Shown piece after piece: positions 16,635 to 25,800 of a stretch of DNA of 49,173 bases. Position 1 is the stretch's first letter, and every line of letters starts with the position of its first letter. The notes below the pieces were generated by a model. It saw nothing but the letters and a program-made list of their open reading frames with translations, had not been told where the DNA came from and did no database searches. The translations under genes were made by a program, and so were the position numbers. Origin of the DNA: Verrucomicrobiota bacterium (GTDB taxonomy: Bacteria; Verrucomicrobiota; Verrucomicrobiia; Limisphaerales; JAHDYP01); the NCBI GenBank assembly GCA_023383055.1, contig JAHDYP010000034.1, positions 1-49,173 on the forward strand, read 5' to 3'.

Positions 16635-18242
16635 TCAGTTTTTGACATCAATGGCACGAATCCGCGTCCGACGACAAGCCGCGTGTTTGGTTTGGGTCCA
16701 GAGGAGGGGATAAAGCTGGTCGGGAGCGAGTTTGGCCTTGATGAAGTCGGCCTGGGCGGCCCGCGCGGCAGCCGGAGAAACGGGGGTGCTGGCCTGGGGA
16801 CGGAGCAGTGGCAGGAATCGGGCGGCATAGGCCTGGCCGCCGAGCCAGCGCGAGGCGCTATCGGGCCAGGGGGTCAGTTGGAGGCGCCGATGCCGGGCCT
16901 GGAGGCGCCAGGTCTTGAGAAAGGGGTTGATGGGGTGGCACGCGTTCCAGCTGAGCTCGGGATCGTGGCGCAGCACCTCGAGTTGGGCGGGCAGGGTAAG
17001 ACGGCTGAACGGCACCGGTCTGGGGCCATCGGCGGCGAGCAGGGCCGGCAGGCCGACGAGCGCGCGGCAAGGGCGGGGCAGCGTTCCCCGCCACTCGCGA
17101 AAGAGTCGGTCCTGGCGGAGGCGTTCGACGTTCCAGTCGAACAGGTCGGGATGGATCAGGATTTGGGAGTAGGACTGGGGGAATCGGAATCCGAACTGGC
17201 GCAGGTCCGGGGCGATATTGGGCAGGATACGGGCAACGAGAGGCCGGCCGGCGGCGGCGGCTTCGAGGTAAGGCAGGCCGAAGCCTTCCTGGATGGAAGT
17301 GAGGAGCACGGTTTCACTGGCGCCCATCAGTTCGGGGACGCCGGGGGCGTTGGGGTCGCGGTGAGCGAGGATCCCGAGCCGGAGCGGCCAGCCTTGGGAT
17401 CTGGCGGTGCGTTCGAGGGTTTGGGCGTAGGCCTGTTCGTCGGCGGAGCTGGCGCCGCCGGTGGTGATCAACCAGGCGCCGGGTCGCAGCCAGCGGGTGA
17501 GGAGCAGCGCTTCGGCGATGTTTTTGCGGCGGAGCAGGCGGCAGGGGAAGATCCAGACGGGCGGATCGTCGGCCTGGAGTTTGTCCTTCAACCAGGCGCG
17601 AGTGCGAGCGAGGGCGGCGCGCCGCGGCGCGCGCAGTGGTCCGGCGAGGTTGGGCAGCCAGGTGACGGCCTTGCCGAGGTGCGGCCGGAGTTGGGCGGCG
17701 TCGGCCCGGTTGATGGTGGCGTGATGGATGTTGGGGCCGGCGACGATCGTGAGGGGCGCGACCTGGGCGAGGGTCCGGGCGCCGGAGCGCTGGATCTCGG
17801 GCCAGCGTTGCCAGCGATTGTCGAACCACCAGTCATGGTGGTGCGCGATCAGGGGTGCGCGATGGCGCGCGCAAGCGCGGCTCAGTTCGTCGGCGAGGAT
17901 GAGGTTCCGGGCGATGCCGAGATTATGCGCCCAGACGGCGAGGTCGGGGGACTGAGCGAACAGCCGGTCGAGGAAGGCCCGGAGCCGCTGGCGGGTGTGG
18001 GGAGAGGAGGTGCGGCGTTCGGCGGCGTAACCGAGGGTGGGATGGATGGCGAACTCGACTGTGATGTTCGGCAGGGAGCGACGGAAGGCGTCGTTCCAGG
18101 GTTGGTCGAGGGCTTCGCCGACGGCGAGGGTGACGTGGGTGATGGGGGGCGACGCGTGTTTGACGAGGTGCGGCGCGGCCAGTTCGATCACGCGGCGGAT
18201 GCCGCCGGGCCGCAGGTGGTAATGAACGATGACGAGTCTCAA
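16635..18242 (-). CDS. GT4-type glycosyltransferase
   Basis: A 535-residue putative retaining glycosyltransferase with two Rossmann-like halves. The N-terminal nucleotide-sugar loop region is HYHLRPGGIRRVIELAAPHL, and the C-terminal donor-binding region has WIFPCRLLRRKNIAEAL and the E-x7-E type motif SIQEGFGLPYLEAAAAGRPLV. About 130 further C-terminal residues have no clear family signal. Donor and acceptor are unknown. It is divergent from gpgS with 114 bases between starts, and is followed at once by the HAD hydrolase gene. Confidence 0.8.
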   Translation of the reverse strand: MRLVIVHYHLRPGGIRRVIELAAPHLVKHASPPITHVTLAVGEALDQPWNDAFRRSLPNITVEFAIHPTLGYAAERRTSSPHTRQRLRAFLDRLFAQSPDLAVWAHNLGIARNLILADELSRACARHRAPLIAHHHDWWFDNRWQRWPEIQRSGARTLAQVAPLTIVAGPNIHHATINRADAAQLRPHLGKAVTWLPNLAGPLRAPRRAALARTRAWLKDKLQADDPPVWIFPCRLLRRKNIAEALLLTRWLRPGAWLITTGGASSADEQAYAQTLERTARSQGWPLRLGILAHRDPNAPGVPELMGASETVLLTSIQEGFGLPYLEAAAAGRPLVARILPNIAPDLRQFGFRFPQSYSQILIHPDLFDWNVERLRQDRLFREWRGTLPRPCRALVGLPALLAADGPRPVPFSRLTLPAQLEVLRHDPELSWNACHPINPFLKTWRLQARHRRLQLTPWPDSASRWLGGQAYAARFLPLLRPQASTPVSPAAARAAQADFIKAKLAPDQLYPLLWTQTKHAACRRTRIRAIDVKN

Positions 18243-18320
18243 AATGAACGGCGAGTGTTCGGGGAAGGCGGGCGGGCGTCAATCGTTTTGGGGATCCCGC
18301 GGGGGGCATGTGCTTTGGCC

Positions 18321-18350
18321 TTGAGTTGGCCTGCTCCGGGCCAACATAGT
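18321..18350 (+). promoter_or_regulatory. Possible promoter with operator-like palindrome upstream of gpgS
   Basis: A perfect 7-base palindrome, GTTGGCC-7-GGCCAAC (18325-18345), lies between a weak -35-like TTGAGT (18321-18326) and a weak -10-like CATAGT (18345-18350). The spacing is 18 bases. If this promoter is real, transcription would begin near the ATG at 18357. The palindrome is seen directly; its use as an operator is inference. Confidence 0.3.
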
Positions 18351-18356
18351 GGGCAC

Positions 18357-19568
18357 ATGGCCGATTTCTTCCAGACCGGTGCGATCGCGACCCTGCACCG
18401 CTTGGGGCGATCCGACGTGAGCAGACTGGAGCGGGAACTGTGCGCTTTTGCCCAGGACTCCCCGATTGCGCTGGTGTTGCCGTGTCACAGCCGCGAGATC
18501 GGAACGGCCGCCCTGCGCCATATCGTGCGGGAGTTGAGGGGGGTGAAGTATCTCAAGCAGGTGGTGGTGGGCATCGACCAGGCCAACGCCAAGGAGTGGG
18601 CCAAGGCGCGGCGATTCTTCGGGCAACTGCCGCAGCAGCCGACCTTGATCTGGAATTCCGGGCCGCGGATGCAGCGGCTCTACCAGCAGTTGGAGGAGGC
18701 GGATCTGGACCTCGGCGGGCCTGGCAAGGGCCGCAACGTGTGGACCTGCTTCGGTTACGTGCTGGCGAGCGAACAGGCGGCGATGGTGGCGGTGCACGAC
18801 TGCGACATCCTGACCTACAGCCGGGAGTTGCTGGCGCGGCTCTGTTATCCGGTGGCCCATCCCAGCCTGGGGTTCGACTTCTGCAAGGGGTATTACGCGC
18901 GGTACACCACCAAGCTGAATGGGCGGGTCATGCGGCTCATGCTCACGCCGCTGCTGCGCACCCTCGAAAGCATGCTCGGTCCCCATCCTTATTTGGTATA
19001 CATGGACACGTTTCGTTATCCCCTGGCTGGTGAGATCTGCCTGGATCTCGACCTGGTCCGGCGCACGCGGTTGCCGTGCGATTGGGGGTTTGAGGTGGGG
19101 ATGCTGGCCGAGGTGTTCCGAAACTCGGCGCCCCGGGCGATCTGCCAGTCGGAGCTGTGCGAGAATTACGATCACAAGCACCAGGAGTTGTCCGTGCGCG
19201 ATCCCGATCGGGGGCTGAACAAGATGGCGATCGACGTGGCCAAATCGATCTTTCGCACCATGGCGGCGGAGGGGATCAAGCTGGACTCCGGTTTGTTCGA
19301 CACGCTGCTCAGCGCCTATGTCCGCAAGGCGGAGGACACGATGCGCCATTACGGCGCCGACGCCGCCATCAACGGCCTGAAGTTCGACCGGCACGAGGAG
19401 GAGGTGGCGCTGGCGACGTTTGTGCGCAGCATTCGGGCTGCCGCCCGCGCGTTCCTGGATGATCCGCTGGGCACACCGCTCATTCCCAATTGGAACCGGG
19501 TGCAATCGGCGCTCCCGAAGTTTTTGGATGAGCTGAACGAAGCGGTGCGCCTGGACAATGCGGCCTGA
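18357..19568 (+). CDS. gpgS: Glucosyl-3-phosphoglycerate synthase-like glycosyltransferase
   Basis: A 403-residue GT-A enzyme closely resembling GpgS, which transfers glucose from a nucleotide sugar to 3-phosphoglycerate, the first step to the compatible solute glucosylglycerate. Visible family features: N-terminal MADFFQTGAIATLHRLG, LVLPCHSREIGTAAL, VVVGIDQANAKEWAKARRFF, LIWNSGPRM, the metal-binding motif AVHDCDILTYS (about 146-156), KGYYARYTTKLNGRV and DHKHQELS. The ATG at 18357 gives the family length; a much longer open frame upstream is antisense to the GT4 gene and is rejected. No clear GpgP phosphatase is nearby. A mannosyl variant is an alternative. Confidence 0.8.
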   Translation: MADFFQTGAIATLHRLGRSDVSRLERELCAFAQDSPIALVLPCHSREIGTAALRHIVRELRGVKYLKQVVVGIDQANAKEWAKARRFFGQLPQQPTLIWNSGPRMQRLYQQLEEADLDLGGPGKGRNVWTCFGYVLASEQAAMVAVHDCDILTYSRELLARLCYPVAHPSLGFDFCKGYYARYTTKLNGRVMRLMLTPLLRTLESMLGPHPYLVYMDTFRYPLAGEICLDLDLVRRTRLPCDWGFEVGMLAEVFRNSAPRAICQSELCENYDHKHQELSVRDPDRGLNKMAIDVAKSIFRTMAAEGIKLDSGLFDTLLSAYVRKAEDTMRHYGADAAINGLKFDRHEEEVALATFVRSIRAAARAFLDDPLGTPLIPNWNRVQSALPKFLDELNEAVRLDNAA

Positions 19569-19716
19569 GAGTCGCCGGGCCGGCGTGCCGGCAACGTGGA
19601 GCCGCGGCGGTTTGCCTCGCTCGCCGGCGGGTAAGCCGAGAATTCACTTGCACCCAATGTGGGCGCACGTTTCAATCACTCCCGAATCCGATAGCGAACG
19701 TTCGACCCATTTACTC

Positions 19717-20985
19717 ATGAAAACTGTTACCGCCCTCAAGAAGGTCAGCCGCAATGTTCAATCCCTGGTCGAAGGCGCCCTTGCCGATTCCGGCGGGTTG
19801 CTCCGGCTCGCGCCCTGCTGGGTGCCCCGCTCGTTTTTGCAGCCGGGCAAGCGCCTCAAGCTGCACCCGGATGATCTCTACGCGTTCGGCCTGGATCGGG
19901 GGGGCATTGATGAGCGGTGGTTCGCCTCGACCACCCCGGCGGCGAACGAGGACCGGACGCCGGACGAAGGTCTGAGTTACTGCGTGGTGGGCAAGCAGCG
20001 ATTTACGCTGCAGCAGGCGGTGGCCGATTGCGGCGCCGCGATCATCGGTCGCCGGATGTGGGGCCAATACCGGCGCTGGCCGGTCTATTCGAAGTTTTTC
20101 GACAACATGGGGCCGATTCCGCATCACATGCACCAGAGCGCCAAACAGGCGAAACTCGTCGGGCAGGAAGGCAAACCCGAATCCTACTATTTCCCGCCGC
20201 AGCACAACAACGTGGGCAACAATTTCCCCTACACCTTCTTCGGGCTCGAGCCGGGCACCACCAAGGAACAGGTCCGCAACTGCCTGGCGAACTGGAACCG
20301 GGGCGACAATGGCATCCTCGATCTTTCGAAGGCGTATCGGCTCAAGCCCGGCACCGGCTGGCTGGTGGGTCCCTGCCTCCTGCACGCCCCGGGTTCGTTG
20401 TGCACCTACGAACCGCAGTGGGGCTCGGATGTCTTCGGGATGTACCAGAACCTCGTCGAAGGCCGGTCCGTCCCGTGGTCGCTCCTGGTCAAGGATGTGC
20501 CGAAGAAATATCACCGCGATTTGGATTACCTGGTCGAGCAGCTCGATTGGGCCGGCAACGTCGATCCCAAGTTCAAGGATCACCATTATCTCGAGCCCGT
20601 TCCCGTGGCCGACACGCGCAAGGAAGGGTATGTCGACCGCTGGATTGTCTACGGCAAGGTCGACGGCCAACAGCTCTTCACCGCCAAGGAACTGACGATC
20701 GAGCCCGGGGTCCGCTGCACCATCAAGGACAACGGCGCCTACGGCCTGATCTGCGTTCAAGGCAAGGGCAAGATGAACAATCTCAACCTCGATTGCCCGA
20801 AGCTGATCCGGTTCGTGGAGATGACCGAGGACGAGGTGTTCTGCACCGAGGACGCCGCGCGGGCCGGGGTGACGTTCGAGAACACCAGCGAGGTCGAGCC
20901 GCTCGTCGTGCTCCGTTATTTCGGGCCCGAGGTGAACCCCGAGGCACCGGCGATGGGCGCTTACCGGAAGAACAAGTTCGCCTGA
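19717..20985 (+). CDS. Phosphomannose-isomerase-like cupin protein
   Basis: A 422-residue soluble protein that resembles the type I phosphomannose isomerase/cupin fold. A His-rich segment GPIPHHMHQSAKQAKLVGQ and a further QHNNVGNNFPYTFFGLEPG stretch look like the metal-binding part. The second half has cupin-like strands (GVRCTIKDNGAYGLICVQGKGKM is one such run, split here by its Gly turns). The protein starts at the ATG at 19717 (MKTVTALKKVSRN), as the frame upstream has no similarity. It follows gpgS on the same strand after about 150 bases. Whether it is an isomerase cannot be settled by eye. Confidence 0.65.
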   Translation: MKTVTALKKVSRNVQSLVEGALADSGGLLRLAPCWVPRSFLQPGKRLKLHPDDLYAFGLDRGGIDERWFASTTPAANEDRTPDEGLSYCVVGKQRFTLQQAVADCGAAIIGRRMWGQYRRWPVYSKFFDNMGPIPHHMHQSAKQAKLVGQEGKPESYYFPPQHNNVGNNFPYTFFGLEPGTTKEQVRNCLANWNRGDNGILDLSKAYRLKPGTGWLVGPCLLHAPGSLCTYEPQWGSDVFGMYQNLVEGRSVPWSLLVKDVPKKYHRDLDYLVEQLDWAGNVDPKFKDHHYLEPVPVADTRKEGYVDRWIVYGKVDGQQLFTAKELTIEPGVRCTIKDNGAYGLICVQGKGKMNNLNLDCPKLIRFVEMTEDEVFCTEDAARAGVTFENTSEVEPLVVLRYFGPEVNPEAPAMGAYRKNKFA

Positions 20986-20995
20986 CGGACTTTCG

Positions 20996-22726
20996 ATGCA
21001 CTTTTTGATCCGCCGGTCGTGGGTCACTGGACTCATGGCGGGTCTTTTTGCAGCCTCCGGTATAGGTCAGGAATCGAATCCCCGGTTTGCCAACGCCTGG
21101 GTAAGCGACAGCGGGTTTGTGATGCAACTTGCCGGTATCGGGACTTCGTGCGTGCTGGAGGCCACCGAAGATCTCCTGGCTCCGTGGATCGAGGTGACGC
21201 TGCCGGAGCCCCTCGCGGATGGAGAGCTCGAAGTGCCGGTGGACCTCCCGAAGCAGTTCTTCAGGATCCGTTGTGGCGAGGTGTATTCGGAGAACGGGGC
21301 GGGTTTTCTCCAGATCGAGATGCCGGCGGGCATCAGCTTGATCGCGAATCCTTTTGATAGTGGGGGAAACACATTGGCGGAAGTTCTCGGTGAGGCTTGG
21401 ACCTTCGGCACAACCGTCTACCGGTTCGATGCGTCGCAGCAGGCGTATACGGCGACCCAGTTTGGCGATGGCGCATGGCTCGATGGCGATCTACGCCTGC
21501 CCTTGGGCACCGGGTCGTTCATCCAGGTGGCAACGCAGTCAACGCTTGTTCTTGGCGGTGTGTTCGATGACTCCACCACCGATCCCGAGCTCGCGGGTGG
21601 CTGGAATCTCGTGGGATCGCCCGCCGCCACTGTGCCGGAGGAGGGCGATCAGATCGTGATCCTGGCCGCGGACAACTCCTATCAATACTACACCTTCGAA
21701 TTTGGCGGGTGGGAACCCGCGGAGCCGCCGGTTCGGTTGGGCCAGGGGTTCTGGTATTATCGAAATCGTCCAGGGTCGGCTCCGGCCGGAGGTTCCCTCT
21801 TGTTCAGCAACTTCGGTCCCTCGATGGCCTGGGTGTTTGGCGCTCCGCAGTTCGACCACGTCGGTTGTCCCTGGGAAGGCACAAATGGTTTTGCACAGCT
21901 TTACGCCGGACCGGACGCAGGGGAGTTAGCAGGCGTGGGTGAACCGGTGACTTTCCTTAGCGGAGGCAAGGCAGGTTTCTTCGACTCCGGGTCGAATGCA
22001 GTCCGGTACGTAGCGTCCGTCGCCCCCGGCGGACCAGCCGTGGTGGAAATCAGGATGTGGAATGCGTCAGGTGGTGCCACCTACGAGGAAGCGCTGGCAA
22101 ACGGAGGTGCCCATGGAACAAGCGCCCCATTTCAGGTTCCTACGGGTGGGGCGGGGGATCCGCCGAGTTTGCCCGCCGGCCTGACCGGACTGACGAGCTC
22201 GGGCGGTCTGGGCGGTATTTGGCTGGATGTGAGCGGAGGCGGGATTCATTTCGTGGGTGATACCGCGCGTCTTACCGCAACGCATGATTATGTCACCTCG
22301 AGGACGGAGACTTACCAATGGCAGCGCGGAATCCCGGACGAGCCGTTGAACGATTGGGTCAACGTTGACGGCGCGACCGGACCGGTCCTCGAGCTGTCAC
22401 CATTGAGGTTCGAGGATGCCGGGCATTACCGCGTCTTGATCCAAATTACAGGTTGCGCGGGGAGCGGACAGAGTCTTCCCATCGAATTGAAGGTGCTGAA
22501 GAGGCCTTCATTTTCGAGCCCGGCGATTGATCTGGCGACGGGAGCATTTCGGTTCGTGTTCGAGGGGGAGTCGACGCTCGATTATGCCATCGATTATTCG
22601 TCCAATTTTGTGGATTGGTATCTGCTGAGAACGTTTGTCAAACCCGTCGGACCGGTTGAGGTCACGGACACCGAAGCTCCGGGAACTCAACAAAGGCTCT
22701 ATCGTGCCCGGACATTGCCATTTTGA
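20996..22726 (+). CDS. Secreted protein with Ig-like domain and repeated terminal modules
   Basis: A 576-residue exported protein with an N-terminal signal peptide (RSWVTGLMAGLFAASGIGQ). Near both ends there is a module of the pattern 'L-E-A-T-x-x-L-x-x-W-x-x-V ... FFRIR' (about 52-92) and 'LDYAIDYSSNFVDWYLLR ... QQRLYRAR' (about 530-572), a type common in verrucomicrobial surface proteins. The centre has beta-rich repeats (ISLIANPFDSGGNTL, GWNLVGSPAATVP) and an Ig-like segment (TYQWQRGIPDEPLNDW, FEDAGHYRVLI). It begins 10 bases after the cupin gene stop. Function is unknown; a surface or polysaccharide-linked role is inference. Confidence 0.8.
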   Translation: MHFLIRRSWVTGLMAGLFAASGIGQESNPRFANAWVSDSGFVMQLAGIGTSCVLEATEDLLAPWIEVTLPEPLADGELEVPVDLPKQFFRIRCGEVYSENGAGFLQIEMPAGISLIANPFDSGGNTLAEVLGEAWTFGTTVYRFDASQQAYTATQFGDGAWLDGDLRLPLGTGSFIQVATQSTLVLGGVFDDSTTDPELAGGWNLVGSPAATVPEEGDQIVILAADNSYQYYTFEFGGWEPAEPPVRLGQGFWYYRNRPGSAPAGGSLLFSNFGPSMAWVFGAPQFDHVGCPWEGTNGFAQLYAGPDAGELAGVGEPVTFLSGGKAGFFDSGSNAVRYVASVAPGGPAVVEIRMWNASGGATYEEALANGGAHGTSAPFQVPTGGAGDPPSLPAGLTGLTSSGGLGGIWLDVSGGGIHFVGDTARLTATHDYVTSRTETYQWQRGIPDEPLNDWVNVDGATGPVLELSPLRFEDAGHYRVLIQITGCAGSGQSLPIELKVLKRPSFSSPAIDLATGAFRFVFEGESTLDYAIDYSSNFVDWYLLRTFVKPVGPVEVTDTEAPGTQQRLYRARTLPF

Positions 22727-22866
22727 CCATCCACGGTTCACTGGTCGTGCTCGATGCGGTCAATGAACAGGCAACGGCCGATGCAGCGACGCCAGGCCGG
22801 AGTCCGGCGCATGAATCGAAAAGCGTTCACTTGCGCCCGTCGCGGAGCGGGCCTTAGAGTGCGCCC

Positions 22867-25800
22867 ATGCCGCACGCGGAGTTTGTCCATCTTCATCTGC
22901 ACACGGAATATTCGCTGTTGGACGGGGCGTGTCGCCTTGACCGGTTGATCGACCGCGCGCACGAGTTGAAGTTTCCGGCGCTGGCGATCACGGACCACGG
23001 GGTGCTGTATGGGGCGATCGACTTCTACCAGGCGGCCCGGGCGAAGGGGATCAAGCCGATCATCGGCTGCGAGGTTTATGTCGCGCCCGGGAGCCGGCTC
23101 GAGAAGAAGGCGGGCAGCGGCGGTCGGGACGCTTATCATCACCTGCTGTTGCTGGCGGCGGACGAGAGGGGTTATCGGAACCTGGTGCGGCTGGCGACGG
23201 CGGCGCATCTCGAGGGTTACTATTACAAGCCGCGGATCGACAAGGAACTGCTCGAGGCGCACCAGGACGGGTTGATCGCGTTGTCCGGCTGCCTGGCGAG
23301 CGAGATCCCGGAGTTGATCCTGCGCGAGCAACCGGACCGGGCGCGGGCGGCGATCGACTGGTTCAAGCAGGTGTTTGGGCCGGACCGATTCTACCTGGAA
23401 TTGCAGAACCACCAGTTGCCCGAGCAGGCGAAGGTCAACGCCCAACTGCTGCCCTGGGCGCGCGAGTTCGGGCTGAGGCTGGTCGCCACCAATGACGTTC
23501 ATTACGTCAAACGCGAGCATTCGCATGCCCACGACTGCCTGATCTGCATCGGGACCCAGAGCCAGTTGGCCGACGAAAAGCGCATGCGCTACGCCCGGGA
23601 ACAGTTTTATCTCCGCTCGGCCGAAGAGATGCAGGCGCTGTTCCGCGAGGTGCCCGAGGCGGTCCGGAACACCCTGGAAGTGGCGGAGCAATGCAACGTT
23701 GAGATCGAGTTCGGGAAGCTGCATTACCCCGTGTTCGCGCCTCCGGAGCATTTCAGCCGCGAAGGATACCTGCGGCACTTGCTGGCGGCGGCGTTGCCCA
23801 AACGCTACGGAATCCGCGCCCGCGCCGAGGGCAGCGAATTCGTGGTCGAGGACATCGAAGACCCTCAGCGGCTGCCGCTGGAGATTTCAGATTTCAAATC
23901 TCAGGTTTCGGAGCAGGCGACCGGTGCGGATCTCCCGGCAGCCAACGCATCACGGATCACGGATCACGGATCACGGTTCACGGATCACGGTTCACGGATC
24001 ACGGATCACGGTTCACGCATCACGGATCACGGTTCACGCATCACGCATCACGCATCACAGATCACGCAGACCGCGATGGACGCGGCGGTCCGGACGGTCA
24101 TCGACCGGCTGCAACTCGAGCTGCAGGTGATCGAGAAGACCGGGTTTATCAGCTATTTCCTGATTGTCGGGGATTTTGTCCGGTACGGCCGGGAGCAGGG
24201 GATCAGCTGCGTGGCGCGCGGATCGGCGGCCGGCTCGATTGTGACCTATCTGCTTGAGATTTCGAACGTGGATCCGATCCGCTACGGGTTGCTGTTCGAG
24301 CGGTTCCTCAATCCCGAGCGGGTGAACCCGCCCGATATCGACATCGATTTCGCCGACGACCGGCGGGCGGACGTGATTCGGTACGTCCGCGAGAAGTACG
24401 GGCGGGAGTCGGTCGCCCAGATCATCACCTTCGGCACCATGGGCGCCAAGTCGGTCGTGCGCGACGTCGGCCGGGTGATGGGTTTGAGCTACGGGGAGTG
24501 CGACCGGCTGGCGAAGATGATTCCCAACGAGCTGAAGATGACCCTGGAGAAGGCGCTGAAGGCGGCGCCGGAACTCAAGCAGGCGTACGACAGCGAGGAG
24601 GCCACCCGCGAGCTGATCGACACCGCGTTTGTGCTGGAGGATTTGACGCGCAACGCGTCGGTGCACGCGGCGGGGGTGGTGATCGGCGATCAGCCGCTGG
24701 TGAACCTGCTGCCGCTCAAGCAGGACGAGGAGGGGACCATTGTCACGCAGTACGCCATGGGGCCGGTGGGTGACCTCGGGCTGCTGAAGATGGATTTTTT
24801 GGGGCTCAAGACCCTCACGGTCATCCGGAACACCTGCGAGATGGTGAAGGCGACCAAGGGGATCGAGGTGCCGATCGACAACCTGCCGCTGGACGATCCG
24901 CCCACCTACGATCTGTTGAACAAGGCGAACACGCTCGGCATTTTCCAGCTGGAATCCGGCGGGATGCGGGATCTCTGCCGGAAATTCCAGATCAGCTCGG
25001 TGGAGCACATCACGGCGCTGATCGCGTTGTATCGGCCGGGGCCGATGGAGCTGATCCCGGAGTTCATCCGGCGGCGGCAGGGCGAGGTGACGATCGAGTA
25101 TGAGCATCCGTTGCTCGAGCCGATCTGCCGCGAGACCTACGGGATCATGGTTTACCAGGAACAGGTCATGCAGGCCGCCCAGGTCCTCGCCGGCTACACC
25201 CTCGGCGGCGCGGATCTGCTCCGGCGCGCCATGGGCAAGAAGAAGGCCGAGGAGATGGCCGCCCAGCGGAAGACGTTCGTCGAGGGGTGCGCCAAGACCC
25301 ACGGCATCCCCGCCGCCAAGGCGAATCGCGTCTTCGATTTGCTCGAGAAGTTCGCCGGCTACGGCTTCAACAAATCCCACGCCGCCGCTTACGCGGTCGT
25401 CGCGTATCAGACCGCCTATCTCAAGGCCAATTACCCGGTCGAGTTCCTCTGCGCGATGATGACGAACGACATGGCGGACACCGCCAAGCTGAGCCAGTTC
25501 ATCGCCGAGGCCCGGGCCATGGGCATCGAGGTCCTGCCTCCGGACGTGAACGAAAGCCGGGTGGTCTTTGCCCCCGCGCGCGAGGGCAGCGTCATCCGTT
25601 TCGGCCTGGCCGCCGTCAAGGGGGTGGGCGAGGTGGCGGTTGAGAGCATCCTCAAGGCGCGCGATGCCAGCGGCCGGTTCGCGACGCTCCCCGAGTTGTG
25701 CGAACGCGTCGACACCCGCGCGGTCAATCGCAAGCTGCTCGAGGCGCTGATCAAGTGCGGTGCCTGCGACGGTATGGGGGAGACCCGGGCGACGCTGCTG

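Noticed and set aside
16620..18356. Large N-terminal extension of gpgS
   Set aside because: This stretch is antisense to the GT4 gene and the family start motif is at 18357.
23948..24063. CRISPR-like repeat array
   Set aside because: The units are about 9-18 bases, degenerate and directly adjacent, with no unique spacers and no cas genes; the block lies inside the dnaE frame.
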